64,000 nucleotides of DNA. Source: Candidatus Rokuibacteriota bacterium (GTDB lineage Bacteria > Methylomirabilota > Methylomirabilia > Rokubacteriales > CSP1-6). A program made the position numbers and the translations under genes. The notes beneath the pieces are model-generated. The model worked only from the letters and a program-made list of their open reading frames with translations. It ran no database searches and was not told the origin of the DNA. The stretch spans positions 1-64,000 of the forward strand of contig QHRU01000068.1 in assembly GCA_003220225.1 (NCBI GenBank), given 5' to 3'. Shown here piece after piece: positions 26,669-35,586 of this stretch (positions are counted from its first letter, which is position 1; each line of letters begins with the position of its first letter).

Positions 26669-27173
26669 GCGTCTGCCTCAGCGCCGCGAGCACGCGCGCG
26701 ACCACCTGGTCGACGCCGAGCCCGGTCGTGTCCACCGTGACGTGGGCGCGCGCGTAGTAGGGTTCGCGCGCGCGGTACAGCGCCTCGATCTCCGTGGGCG
26801 AGCGCTCGAGCATGGGGCGGCCGCCGATGCGCTCCGCGCGCGTGAGCAGCTCACCCAGATCGCCGCGCAGCCACACGACGGTGCCGAGCGCGCGCAGCGC
26901 CTCGATGCGGTCGTCGCGGCACGGCAGCCCGCCGCCCGTGGCGATCACGTCGCCGGACTTGAGGGCGAGCGCGGCGAGCGCCTCGCCCTCGAGACGGCGG
27001 AACGCGTCCTCGCCGTCCTGGCGGAAGATGTCGGGGATCGAGCGGCCGTCGCGCGAGACGATCATGTCGTCGGTCTCGACGAAGCATCGGCCGAGGCGGC
27101 GCGCGAGCAGGCGCCCGCAGACCGACTTCCCCGCCCCCATGAACCCCACGATGACGACGTTGTCGCCCGCCAT
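26652..27173 (-). CDS. aroK: Shikimate kinase
   Basis: Phosphorylates shikimate at the 3-hydroxyl in aromatic amino-acid synthesis. A 173-residue P-loop kinase with Walker A GFMGAGKS, the shikimate-contacting DxD in ETDDMI, the FRxxE motif (DAFRRLEGEAL), and the GGG block ATGGGLPCRDD. I chose the ATG at 27173, nine bases after an AGG. An ATG nine bases earlier has no spacing to it. It is the first gene of a six-gene run ending in a two-component system and has a tandem 23-bp repeat directly upstream. Confidence 0.92.
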   Translation of the reverse strand: MAGDNVVIVGFMGAGKSVCGRLLARRLGRCFVETDDMIVSRDGRSIPDIFRQDGEDAFRRLEGEALAALALKSGDVIATGGGLPCRDDRIEALRALGTVVWLRGDLGELLTRAERIGGRPMLERSPTEIEALYRAREPYYARAHVTVDTTGLGVDQVVARVLAALRQTHAARV

Positions 27174-27191
27174 GTCACGCATCCTATCATC

Positions 27192-27329
27192 GTAGATGCG
27201 CAACTCCGTCGCACGTAGATGCGCAACTCCGTCGCACGTAGATGCGCAACTCCGTCGCACGTAGATGCGCAACTCCGTCGCACGTAGATGCGCAACTCCG
27301 TCGCACGTCGGTGCGCGACTCCCTCGCCC
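27192..27329. repeat. Tandem 23-bp repeat upstream of aroK
   Basis: Five perfect head-to-tail copies of a 23-bp unit beginning GTAGATGCGCAACTCC and ending GTCGCAC run from 27192 to 27306, followed by one degenerate copy to 27329. There are no spacers, so it is not CRISPR. It fills the gap between aroK and the molybdenum hydroxylase stop, in the region where the aroK operon promoter is expected. Confidence 0.95.
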
Positions 27330-27372
27330 CACCCGGCCACCCGCGGCGACGCGGGCGGCCGGGTGCGCGCGT

Positions 27373-29544
27373 TCAGGTTCGGGCGCGCAGGGCCGCCAGC
27401 ACGCGGTCGGGAAGCAGCGGCACCTGCCGCACGCGGGCGCCCGTGGCGGCGAAGATGGCGTTGCTGAGCGCCGGCGCCACCGTCGTCGTGCCGGGCTCGC
27501 CCAGGCCCGTCGGATACTCCGTCGAGGGCACGATGTGAACTTCGACGACCGGCACCTCGTCCATCCTGAGCACCTGGTAGTCGTGGAAGTTCGACTGGAC
27601 GAGCGTCCCGTTGGCCACCGTCCCCCGCTCCTTGAGCGCGTTGCTGACGCCGAAGAGGATGGAGCCCTCGATCTGCGAGCGAGCCCCGTCGGGGTTGACG
27701 ACGATCCCGCAGTCCACTGCACAGACGATCTTCTCCACCTGGACCTTGCCGGTGGCGGGATCCACGCGCGCCTGGACCACCGAGGCGGTCCAGGTCGGCG
27801 TCTTCTTCTCCTGGGCGCTGACGCAGGCGATGCCCCGGCCGGTGTTCGGGGGCAGCGGCGTTCCCCAGCCCGCCTGGTCGGCGGCGAGCCGGAGCACGCG
27901 CGCGAGCCGGGGCGCGCTGCCGAGCATCGAGAGCCGATACTGCAGCGGATCGACGCCGGCCAGCTTCGCCAGCTCGTCCATGAACGTCTCGACCGCGAAG
28001 AACGTGTAATTCGGCGCCACGGCGCGCACGTAGCCGACAGGGATGCCGGTCTCCACCGGGACGGCGCGCACGAGCTGGTTGGGGATATCGTAGACGTGGT
28101 CGGCGCCGTTGAGCGCAAACTGGTCCAGCCCCTTCTTGTCGACGAAGTCCGGTCCCCACCGCTTGCCCGGGTGCGAGGCCACCAGCGTGTTCTCCCAGGC
28201 GACGACCTTGCCGTCGCCGGCGAGCGCCGCCTTCACGACCTGCAGGGTGGCCGAGCGATAGAAGTCGCGCTTGAGGTCCTCCTCGCGCGAGCGGATCAGC
28301 TTCACGGGGCGCTTCACCTCGCGGGCGATGAGCGCGGTCTCGACCATGATGTCGGGCTCGAGCCGACGCCCGAAACCGCCGCCGAGGTAGTGCTGATGGA
28401 TGCGGATCTTGGAGGCGTCCACGCCGAGCGTCGCGGCCAGCGTGCCCACCGCGAACGTCTGGAACTGGCTGCCGGTGTAGACGTCGTAGGCGCCGTCGGC
28501 GAACCGCACGACGCAGTTCATCGGCTCCATCTGCATGTGGGCCACGTAGTCCGTGGTGTACGTCGCCTCGTGGCGCCGGGCGGCGCCGCTCATGGCGGCC
28601 CTGACGTCGCCCTGCTCGTGCCACGCCGCCGCGTTGGGGTCGTCCTTGGCCTGCGCGAACTTGGCGAAGATCGACTCGGTGCTCACGCTGGCGTTCGGTC
28701 CCGGGTCCCACGTGACCTTGAGGGCGTCGCGCGCCTTCACCGCGGCCTCGTACGACGTGGCCACCACCGCCACCAGCTGCGGCAGCGTGACGGTCGCGAC
28801 GTAGCCCTTCACCCGCTTCGCCGCGCTGTCGTCCACGGCCGTGCGGTTGGCGCCCTCGCGCACGGGCGGATAGACCACCTTGGCGTACACCATGTTCGGC
28901 AGGAACGTGTCCATGCCGAACTTCGCCTTGCCATTGACCTTGTCGGGGATGTCGAGCCGCGGGATCCACTGCCCCACCACGCGGTAGTCGGCCGGCTTCT
29001 TGAGCGTGATCTGCTTGAGCTCGTCCTCGGTGAAGGTCTTCGTGATCGGGACCTTGGCGACGATCTCGCCGTACCGGAGCGAGCGCCCGGTCGGAAGGTG
29101 GCGCACCACGCCGCGCTCGGCCACGCAGTCCGCCGCGCTCGCGTTCCACGACTTCGCGGCGGCGTCGATCAGCGCCAGGCGCGCGGCAGCCCCCGCGCGC
29201 GACAGCGTGTCGAACGTCCAGTTCACCGACCAGCTGCCGCCGGTCAGCATCAGTCCGAACTTGGGATCGTTCGTCGGATAATCGACGCGGACGTCCTTCC
29301 AGTCCGCCTCGAGCTCCTCGGCGACGATCTGCGCCAGCGCGGTGCCGACCCCCTGCCCCATCTCGGCCTTGGTGATGTGCACGGTGACGAGGCCGTCGGG
29401 CGTGATGGTCAGCGCGGCGCTCGGGTCATAGGCGGCGGCGCCGGCGGCATCGCCGGGGCCGACGAGCGGAAAACGAATCGTGAGGGCGGCGCCGGCCGCG
29501 GCGGCCGACGCGAGGAACGCGCGTCGCGTCACCCGGCTTTTCAT
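27373..29544 (-). CDS. Tat-exported molybdenum hydroxylase large subunit (isoquinoline 1-oxidoreductase beta-type)
   Basis: A 723-residue Mo-cofactor subunit of the IorB-like branch. It begins with a twin-arginine signal ([16 protein letters not shown]), so it is folded before export to the periplasm. Mo-domain blocks include [32 protein letters not shown] and a late [18 protein letters not shown] carrying the catalytic Glu. Unlike the orphan subunit at 13666, it has a 2Fe-2S partner gene directly upstream with an ATGA overlap. No FAD subunit is expected for this branch; electrons usually go to cytochromes. The substrate (aldehyde or N-heterocycle) is not known. Confidence 0.93.
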   Translation of the reverse strand: MKSRVTRRAFLASAAAAGAALTIRFPLVGPGDAAGAAAYDPSAALTITPDGLVTVHITKAEMGQGVGTALAQIVAEELEADWKDVRVDYPTNDPKFGLMLTGGSWSVNWTFDTLSRAGAAARLALIDAAAKSWNASAADCVAERGVVRHLPTGRSLRYGEIVAKVPITKTFTEDELKQITLKKPADYRVVGQWIPRLDIPDKVNGKAKFGMDTFLPNMVYAKVVYPPVREGANRTAVDDSAAKRVKGYVATVTLPQLVAVVATSYEAAVKARDALKVTWDPGPNASVSTESIFAKFAQAKDDPNAAAWHEQGDVRAAMSGAARRHEATYTTDYVAHMQMEPMNCVVRFADGAYDVYTGSQFQTFAVGTLAATLGVDASKIRIHQHYLGGGFGRRLEPDIMVETALIAREVKRPVKLIRSREEDLKRDFYRSATLQVVKAALAGDGKVVAWENTLVASHPGKRWGPDFVDKKGLDQFALNGADHVYDIPNQLVRAVPVETGIPVGYVRAVAPNYTFFAVETFMDELAKLAGVDPLQYRLSMLGSAPRLARVLRLAADQAGWGTPLPPNTGRGIACVSAQEKKTPTWTASVVQARVDPATGKVQVEKIVCAVDCGIVVNPDGARSQIEGSILFGVSNALKERGTVANGTLVQSNFHDYQVLRMDEVPVVEVHIVPSTEYPTGLGEPGTTTVAPALSNAIFAATGARVRQVPLLPDRVLAALRART

Positions 29545-29999
29545 GACCGCACCCCCTGCGCGGCGCGCTTGATCGCGCGCTTGATGCGCGGATACGTCGC
29601 GCACCGGCAGATGTTGCCCGACATGGCCGTCACGATGTCCTGGTCGCTCGGATTCGGATTGCGGGCCAGGAGCGCCGCCGCGGCCATGAGCTGGCCGGAC
29701 TGGCAGTACCCGCACTGAGGCACCTGCTCGGCGATCCAGGCGACTTGCAGCGGATGCCGGCCGGCCGGGTCCAGGCCCTCGATGGTCGTGATCTTCTTGC
29801 CCGCGGCCTGCGCCACCGTCGTCTGGCACGAACGCACGGCCCGGCCGTCGAGATGCACCGTGCACGCTCCGCACTGCGCGACGCCGCAGCCGAACTTCGT
29901 GCCGGTGAGCTGGAGCCGCTCGCGGATCACCCACAGGAGCGGCGTACCCGGGTCCACGTCGACCGTGTGGGACTTGCCGTTGATCAACAATGTCGCCAT
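29541..29999 (-). CDS. (2Fe-2S)-binding small subunit of molybdenum hydroxylase
   Basis: Carries the two iron-sulfur clusters of the oxidoreductase. The N-terminal plant-ferredoxin-like cluster is [15 protein letters not shown] with a further Cys in VRSCQTT; the C-terminal helical cluster is CGYCQSGQ plus [11 protein letters not shown]. The 152-residue length is typical. It has no signal peptide of its own and would be carried through the Tat system with the large subunit. Gene order small-then-large with an ATGA overlap matches iorAB-like operons. Confidence 0.95.
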   Translation of the reverse strand: MATLLINGKSHTVDVDPGTPLLWVIRERLQLTGTKFGCGVAQCGACTVHLDGRAVRSCQTTVAQAAGKKITTIEGLDPAGRHPLQVAWIAEQVPQCGYCQSGQLMAAAALLARNPNPSDQDIVTAMSGNICRCATYPRIKRAIKRAAQGVRS

Positions 30000-30067
30000 G
30001 ACGCCTCCTGCGCGTTGGAGGAAGGGCAGCTATTTGGTGGCGGGGAGCCTACCACGAAACAGCCCGG

Positions 30068-30229
30068 TCGGGGCCGGCGCGCGCGGGGCACGGCGGGGTC
30101 GTGCGAGACCCGTGTTTCGGGTACTGCGTCGGATCCGGCTGTGAATCGGTGCTCGTCGACAGGCGCAACCCATCGTCGATTTGCGTGGTCGAGCACGATT
30201 CCGCCGTGCCCCGCGCGCGCCGGCCCCGA
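30068..30229 (+). repeat. Conserved-core, variable-arm hairpin element, copy 1
   Basis: Two arms of about 42 nt (30068-30110 and 30188-30229) are near-perfect inverted repeats, for example GGGGCCGGCGCGCGCGGGGC against its complement. They enclose a core that starts CCCGTGTTTCGGGTA and ends TCGATTTGCGTGGTC. In the element's sense direction two positions pair as G.U. The core recurs at 58777 and 59019 with arms of different sequence. It lies between the AI-2E permease stop and the 2Fe-2S gene start; no open reading frame is supported inside. Confidence 0.85.
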
Positions 30230-30248
30230 GCGACCCGCCCCGCGCCGC

Positions 30249-31262
30249 TCAGCTGCGGCGCGGCTCGACCCAGAGGGTGCGCACGACCTCCCAGGCGCCG
30301 GCCAGGAATGGCACCGCGACGAGGCCGCCGACGAGGCCGCCGAGTTGGAAGCCGGCGAGCAGCGCGACGAGGACGGCGAGCGCGTGCAGGCCGGTGGCGC
30401 GGCCCACGAAGTACGGCGCGAGCAGCTTGCCCTCGATCGTCTGGCACAGGACCATCACGGGCAGCGTGATCCCGGCCCGGACGACGCCGTCGTTGAGTGC
30501 GGACAGCGTGGCGAGAACGGTCGCGATCGTGGCGCCCACGAAGGGCACGACGTTGAGGACGGCGGCGAGGGCGCCGATGAGCAGCGCGTACTTGACGCCG
30601 AGAAGCGCCAGCGCGACGGCGATGAGCACGCCGACGAAGAAGCTCGACACGATCTGGCCGCGCACATAGCCGCCGATACGGTTGAGCACGGCGGGCGCCA
30701 GCCGCGTCGCCGTCGCGCGGTGCTCGCGCGGCAAGAGCGCCAGCAGCGTGTGGCCGATCTCGCGCGTGTCGATCACGAGGTAGGCGGCGATGACGAGGAC
30801 GGCCAGCAGCTCGAACACGGCGCCGACGACGCCGGTGGTGAGGCGCATCGCGTTGCCGAGCAGGATCCCCGCGATCCCTTCGACCTTGTCGGCCTTGGGC
30901 GCCGGCAGCGACGCCCCCCACTGCCCGAGCCAGTAGTCGACGATGCCCAGCCACCCGCGCACGTTCTCGACGAGCCTGGGGAGCTGGTCCATGAACTGCC
31001 CCCACTGCTCGCTGAGCGCCGGCCACAGGAGGCGGCCCATCAGCGAGAACACGCCGGCGGCCACGACGTAGACGCCGAGCACGACCAGGCCGCGCGGCAC
31101 ATGCCAGCGCTCGCCCGCGCGCGCCGCCGGCAGGATGGCCGCGGCGATGATGAGCGCGACGAAGCCCAGGATCCAGACCTGCCAGGTCGCGACGAACAGC
31201 CAGACGGCGGCCGCGACCCCGAGCACCTGGACGATCATCGGCCACGGCAGGCGGGAGCTCAC
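30249..31262 (-). CDS. AI-2E/PerM-family membrane transporter
   Basis: A 337-residue polytopic protein of the AI-2 exporter superfamily (YdiK/PerM/TqsA). About seven or eight hydrophobic helices are seen: a cluster of three at the N-terminus, a long amphipathic central region (residues 80-150, WGQFMDQLPRLVENVRGWL), then four or five helices. The conserved signature region is YVRGQIVSSFFVGVL followed by NVVPFVGATIATV, and the late PYFVGRATGLHALAVLVAL is also typical. The transported compound varies in this family (autoinducer-2, Na+/Li+ exchange) and cannot be inferred here. It follows the corrinoid module by 18 bases on the same strand. Confidence 0.85.
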   Translation of the reverse strand: MSSRLPWPMIVQVLGVAAAVWLFVATWQVWILGFVALIIAAAILPAARAGERWHVPRGLVVLGVYVVAAGVFSLMGRLLWPALSEQWGQFMDQLPRLVENVRGWLGIVDYWLGQWGASLPAPKADKVEGIAGILLGNAMRLTTGVVGAVFELLAVLVIAAYLVIDTREIGHTLLALLPREHRATATRLAPAVLNRIGGYVRGQIVSSFFVGVLIAVALALLGVKYALLIGALAAVLNVVPFVGATIATVLATLSALNDGVVRAGITLPVMVLCQTIEGKLLAPYFVGRATGLHALAVLVALLAGFQLGGLVGGLVAVPFLAGAWEVVRTLWVEPRRS

Positions 31263-31280
31263 GGCCTCATCATACGTGGC

Positions 31281-31997
31281 TCAGCGATGGACGGTGCGGC
31301 GGGCGGGCGTCCGGCGATACGCGCAATCGCGCATCCAGCAGCGCGCGCACTGGCTGAAGTAGTGATCCACGCGCGCGCGCGCGCCGGCGCCGACGAGCAG
31401 CGAGATCGACTTGCCCGGCGTCATGAAGCACGCCGCGTTCAGCGTCACGCCCACCGGCGAGCCGGGACACAGCCGGAACAGCGTGTGCTGCTCGGCGACA
31501 TCCCAGTCCGCGTAGCCGGGGCTGATGCGGTTCGTCACGGCGAGCCCCGCCGCGAGGCCCTGCTGGCAGAGGACGTCGTTCAGGTACTCGGCCAGGCTCT
31601 CGACCGCGCCCGAGCCGACGCTGTCGAGCATCGAGGCCAGCGGCAGCTCGCGCGACTCCCAGAGCGCGGCCACGCGCCGCTCGAGCGCATCGCCGATCGT
31701 GACCACCGCGGCCGCGACGTATTCGACCTCGCCCCAGCGCTCGCCCGCCAGCGGAATCGTCAGCACCTCACCGCCGGCCTCGAGCGTGTCGGGGCCGCGC
31801 GCCTCCACCGGCAGCCAGCGGACGACGGCGCGCGGGAGCATGAGCCGCGTGCCCTCCGCGAGCGCGTCGTCGAAGAGCGCGCGGACGTCCGGCGTGGGCG
31901 CGTCGACGCCCTTCTTGTAGCCCTGGAAGCGGAGGACCTCGTCGGGATCGATGGCGAGCGGCAGGTCGGCGAGGACCTGGACGCCGAGGGGCAGCAC
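31281..31997 (-). CDS. Methionine-synthase activation-domain-like protein
   Basis: A stand-alone protein of about 238 residues that resembles the reactivation (AdoMet-binding) domain of MetH: the key block TNRISPGYADWD corresponds to the RxxPGYxxxP motif that binds AdoMet, and an upstream ALWESRELPLASML helix fits the domain. It adds a C-terminal cysteine set, CARCWMRDCAYRR, not found in MetH, that could bind a metal or cluster. It would reduce and remethylate an inactive Co(II) corrinoid on the neighbouring corrinoid protein. The GTG at 31997 is my choice; the frame stays open upstream through a 48-bp duplication. Confidence 0.78.
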   Translation of the reverse strand: MLPLGVQVLADLPLAIDPDEVLRFQGYKKGVDAPTPDVRALFDDALAEGTRLMLPRAVVRWLPVEARGPDTLEAGGEVLTIPLAGERWGEVEYVAAAVVTIGDALERRVAALWESRELPLASMLDSVGSGAVESLAEYLNDVLCQQGLAAGLAVTNRISPGYADWDVAEQHTLFRLCPGSPVGVTLNAACFMTPGKSISLLVGAGARARVDHYFSQCARCWMRDCAYRRTPARRTVHR

Positions 31998-32004
31998 TAC
32001 TTCT

Positions 32005-32114
32005 TGCGGCGTCGCACGCCCCACACAGGCTAGCCTCGCGCGCCGGGCGCGCTGCGGCGTCGCACGCCCCACACAGGCTAGCCTCGCGCGCCGGGCGCGC
32101 TGCGGCGTCGCACG
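32005..32114. repeat. 48-bp tandem duplication at a gene junction
   Basis: A 48-bp unit (begins TGCGGCGTCGCACGCC) is present at 32005-32052 and 32053-32100, perfectly repeated, with the first 14 bases again at 32101. It covers the last codons and stop of the homocysteine methyltransferase gene. The length is a multiple of three, so it leaves open the frame that leads into the activation-domain gene. Confidence 0.92.
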
Positions 32115-33007
32115 ACCTCGGCGATGAGGCGGATGTGCTCGGCGTTGGAGCCGCAGCACGCGCCGACGATGTTGCACCCGGCGTCGAGCAGCGCGGGATA
32201 CTCGCGCGCCATCGCCTCGGGGCCCAGCTCGTACGTCACCGTGTCGCCCGTGGTGATCGGCAGCCCCGCGTTCGGATACGCGACGAGCGGCGCGTCGGTG
32301 ACCTGCCGCATCTCGCGGATGATCACGATGGCGCGATCGGGACCGCGCCCGCAGTTCATGCCGACGACGTCGGCGCCGGCGGCCAGGAGGTTCTTGGCGA
32401 CCTCCGCCGGGCTCTCGCCCCACATCGTCCGGTCGCGGTCGTGCAGGTCCTCGAACTGGAAGAACATCGTCGCCATCACGGGCAGGTCGGTCACCGCCTT
32501 GCACGCGCGGATGGCCGCCGTCGCCTCCTGCGGAAACATCATCGTCTCGACGGCAAACAGATCCACGCCGCCTTCCGCGAGCGCCGCGGCCTGCTCCCGG
32601 AACGTCTCCTCGTACTCCTCGTCGGTCACGCCCGCGTCCAGCGCGTAATCCTGGGGGAGTCGGCTCGTGGGGCCGATGGAGCCCGCGACGAAGCCGCGCG
32701 CGGGCGCGACCTTGCGCGCGAGCCGCGCCCCCTCGACGTTCAGCTCACGCGTGCGGTCGCCCAGCGCGTACTCGTTGAGCTTGAGCCGCGCGCCGCCGAA
32801 CGTGTTGGTCTCGACGATGTCGCTGCCCGCGTCGAAATAGCCCTTGTGGATGCCGGCCACGACGTCGGCGTGGGTGTCGTTCCACAGCTCGGGGCACGCG
32901 CCGTTGAGCAGGCCGGCCGCGAACAGCATGGTGCCGTAGCCGCCGTCGAAGACGAGCGTGTCTCCGGCCTTGACGCGCTCCACGACCTCCCAGCCGCGCG
33001 ACTTCAT
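32078..33007 (-). CDS. Homocysteine S-methyltransferase domain protein (MetH module I-like)
   Basis: A 309-residue zinc-dependent methyltransferase barrel: FDGGYGTMLFAAGLL, ETNTFGGARLKL, zinc cysteines in GMNCGRGPD and GACCGSNAEH. It corresponds to the first module of cobalamin-dependent methionine synthase. Here the corrinoid domain is a separate gene directly upstream (ATGA overlap) and the reactivation domain a separate gene downstream; a pterin-binding module (MetH domain II) is absent. The methyl donor is therefore unclear. The last ten residues fall in the tandem 48-bp duplication, so the C-terminus is recently altered. Confidence 0.9.
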   Translation of the reverse strand: MKSRGWEVVERVKAGDTLVFDGGYGTMLFAAGLLNGACPELWNDTHADVVAGIHKGYFDAGSDIVETNTFGGARLKLNEYALGDRTRELNVEGARLARKVAPARGFVAGSIGPTSRLPQDYALDAGVTDEEYEETFREQAAALAEGGVDLFAVETMMFPQEATAAIRACKAVTDLPVMATMFFQFEDLHDRDRTMWGESPAEVAKNLLAAGADVVGMNCGRGPDRAIVIIREMRQVTDAPLVAYPNAGLPITTGDTVTYELGPEAMAREYPALLDAGCNIVGACCGSNAEHIRLIAEVVRRRSAPGARG

Positions 33008-33666
33008 GCCGAGACCGCCACCCCGAGCAGCATCTTCGCCTTCACCACGGCCAGCGTCGAGTCCCTGGCGTAGCCGTCGGCGCCGATTTCGTCGCAGAAG
33101 GCCTGGCTCACGGGGGCGCCGCCCACCATGACCTTCACGCGCTCGCGCAGGCCCGCCTTGATCAGCGCGTCGATCGTCCGCTTCATGCCGGGCATCGTCG
33201 TGGTCATCAGCGCGGAGATCCCGACGATGTTGGCGTGGTGCTCCTCCACCGCGGCCACGAACTTCTCGGGCGCCACGTCACGGCCGAGGTTCACGACCTT
33301 GAAGCCGGCGCCCTCGAGCATCATGGCGACCAGATTCTTGCCGATGTCGTGCAGGTCGCCCTGCGCGGTGCCGATCACGACGATGCCGTGGTAGTCGTCG
33401 CCCTTGGCGGCGGCGGTGATGAGCGGCTTGAGGAGATCGAGCCCGGCGTACATCGCGCGCGCGGAGAGCAGCACCTGGGGGACGTAGTACTCGTTGCGAC
33501 GGAACTTCTCGCCGACGACATCCATACCCGGGATGAGGCCCTTGAAGATGAGGTCCTTGGGGTCCATGGAGAGGGCGAGCCCTTCGCGCGTCTTGGCGGC
33601 CACGGTGTCCCTGTCGCCGATGATCAGCGCCCGCGACATCTTCGGATAGTCGAACGGCTCGCTCAT
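33004..33666 (-). CDS. Corrinoid (cobalamin-binding) protein, MtaC/MtbC-like
   Basis: A 220-residue methyl carrier. The N-terminal half is the helical cap (SRALIIGDRDTVAAKTREGL ... RRNEYYVPQVLLSARAM). The C-terminal Rossmann half holds the B12 signature GDLHDIGKN, whose His is the lower axial cobalt ligand, followed by VVNLGRDVAPEKFV and VMVGGAPVS. The architecture equals MetH modules 3a/3b and methylamine/methanol corrinoid proteins. It is the first gene of the three-gene corrinoid module; an 11-residue receiver-like start (MSEPFDYPKMS) precedes the cap. Confidence 0.95.
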   Translation of the reverse strand: MSEPFDYPKMSRALIIGDRDTVAAKTREGLALSMDPKDLIFKGLIPGMDVVGEKFRRNEYYVPQVLLSARAMYAGLDLLKPLITAAAKGDDYHGIVVIGTAQGDLHDIGKNLVAMMLEGAGFKVVNLGRDVAPEKFVAAVEEHHANIVGISALMTTTMPGMKRTIDALIKAGLRERVKVMVGGAPVSQAFCDEIGADGYARDSTLAVVKAKMLLGVAVSA

Positions 33667-33728
33667 GCCCCTCCCGCGCGCATCGTCGTGTTCAGCCGAG
33701 TTCTAACACGGGGCCGCGGGCGCGGCAA

Positions 33729-35555
33729 TCACTTCGCGCGGGTGCTCAGGTACTCGGCGACCGTCGGTGCCCACTCAGGGTCGAGCGACGTGGGCAGGAC
33801 GGCGTAGATCTTCACCGGCTGGCTCTTGCCCTTCACGGTGACGTCACCGAGCTCCTTGGTCACGAACTGGTCCTTCACCAGCACGTAGGTGGACTCGCTG
33901 ATGATGATGTTGCTCTTGTAGTCCTTGGTGATCGACTCCAGGCGCGCGCCGAGGTTGATGGTGTCGCCGATGGCCGTGTACTGCAAGAGCTGCCTGGAGC
34001 CCAGCGTGCCCACCACTGCCTCGCCCGTGTTGATCCCGACGCCGTTGCGGATGGCGATGCCGAGCTTCTCCTCCCAGCGCTTGGATACGGCCAGCGTCCG
34101 CTCCTGGAACTCGAGCGCCGTGCGTACGGCCTTGACAGCGTGCTCGGGATCCTCGAGCGGGACGTTGTAGAGCGCCATCACGCAGTCGCCGATGAATTTG
34201 TCGATCGCACCGTCGTGTTTGTAGACGATCTCGGTCATCTCCGTCAGGTACTCGCGCAATATCTCTTCCACCTGCTCCGGCTGTAGCTGCTCGGAGAGCG
34301 AGGTGAAGCCGCGGATGTCGGAAAAGAGCACGGTCACCAGGCGCCGGCTCGTGGTGAGGCTGCCCTCATCCTTGTGGCGGACGACTTCTTTCACGACGGC
34401 CGGCGAGAAGAACCGCGACAGCTGCCGCCGCTCGCGCTGCTCGCGCACGAAGTGCTCGACGACGGTGCCGCCGTAGCCGAGCACGAGGGCCCACGTGCCC
34501 GCCATCCCGCGCATCCACACGTCCATCAGGACGAAGCCGGCGTAGGCCGCGAGCGTGAGGATCAGCCAGAGTCCCGTCGCCGCCAGCAGCGCGCGGAACG
34601 CGTGCAGGCGCACGACGAGGGCACATCCGAGGAAGCCGGCCACCACCGCCAGAGCGGTAGACACGGGTTGCGGCACTTCGCGGATCGGGTTGCCGCGCAC
34701 CAGCGTCTCGAGCGCGTTGGCGTGGATCTCGACGCCCGGCATGTCGCCGGCGGGCGCGAACGCCGTCGGGAACTGGTCGTGCAGGATCGGACTCGTGGGT
34801 CCGATGAGGACGATCTTGTCCTTCCAGTGCTCCGACGGGATCTCACCGCGCACGACCCTATGGTAGGAGACCCACGGATAGGTGGTTCGACCGCCTCGAA
34901 AGTTGATGAGGATCGACGGCGACGTCGGAAGCGGGGCCACCGGAAAGCCGGACTTGGCAAGCAGCCTGTGGAGCGTCGTGTCGAACGCGGGCATCGGCGC
35001 CAGCTGCTCCGGCGTCACCATGAGCGGCACCCGGCGGACGTCGCCATCGGCGTCGGCATGCATGTTGACGGGCGCGACGGCCGCCGCACCCCGCCGGAGC
35101 ACCAGAATGGGGAAGTTGAAGGTCTCGCGCCTGGTGTACGGCTGGATGTCCTTCGTGTATGCGGCGCCGAGCACCACGTTGCCCGCGAACGCGATCGCCT
35201 TGCCGAACGCATCGTCGTCTTTGGGGCCGCGCGAAGAGGGTGCATCGAAGATCAGGTCGATGCCGATCAGTCGCGGCTTGCCGGCCGCCAACTGCATCAG
35301 CAGCTCGGCGTGACGCGCGCGGGCGAACGGCCACTGCTCGTTCATCTCGGTGAAGGTGGACTCGTCGATCGTCACGATCACGATCTGCGGCATCGGCTCG
35401 CGGCTGCCGCGCAACTCGAAAAGCTGGGCGAGCGACCAATGCTCCTGGGCGTCGAGCAGACCGAACTGCACGAGGACGACGACGGCGACGCCCGCCAGGA
35501 TGCCGGCCAGATGCTTGCGGCCGATCCTACGGATCCGGGACCACGAAACCTTCAT
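33729..35555 (-). CDS. CHASE2-domain class III adenylate cyclase
   Basis: A membrane-bound signal-to-cAMP converter of 608 residues. One N-terminal helix (GILAGVAVVVLVQFGLL) is followed by an extracytoplasmic CHASE2 domain (residues of about 30-290, IVIVTIDESTF, IGIDLIFDAP, DKIVLIGPTS), two or three more helices (ALAVVAGFLGCALVV, ALLAATGLWLILTLAAYAGFVL), then the catalytic domain with metal Asp in VTVLFSDIRGFT and DKFIGDCVMALYN, and the NTGEAVVGTLGS block. I chose the ATG at 35555; a TTG nine bases earlier is open. It diverges from a cAMP phosphodiesterase gene over 31 bp. Confidence 0.93.
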   Translation of the reverse strand: MKVSWSRIRRIGRKHLAGILAGVAVVVLVQFGLLDAQEHWSLAQLFELRGSREPMPQIVIVTIDESTFTEMNEQWPFARARHAELLMQLAAGKPRLIGIDLIFDAPSSRGPKDDDAFGKAIAFAGNVVLGAAYTKDIQPYTRRETFNFPILVLRRGAAAVAPVNMHADADGDVRRVPLMVTPEQLAPMPAFDTTLHRLLAKSGFPVAPLPTSPSILINFRGGRTTYPWVSYHRVVRGEIPSEHWKDKIVLIGPTSPILHDQFPTAFAPAGDMPGVEIHANALETLVRGNPIREVPQPVSTALAVVAGFLGCALVVRLHAFRALLAATGLWLILTLAAYAGFVLMDVWMRGMAGTWALVLGYGGTVVEHFVREQRERRQLSRFFSPAVVKEVVRHKDEGSLTTSRRLVTVLFSDIRGFTSLSEQLQPEQVEEILREYLTEMTEIVYKHDGAIDKFIGDCVMALYNVPLEDPEHAVKAVRTALEFQERTLAVSKRWEEKLGIAIRNGVGINTGEAVVGTLGSRQLLQYTAIGDTINLGARLESITKDYKSNIIISESTYVLVKDQFVTKELGDVTVKGKSQPVKIYAVLPTSLDPEWAPTVAEYLSTRAK

Positions 35556-35586
35556 CTTCGACAATGTATGCTAGTCTAGGCTGGGA

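Noticed and set aside
27192-27329. CRISPR array
   Set aside because: The repeats are head-to-tail with no spacers and the unit is only 23 bp; no cas gene is present.
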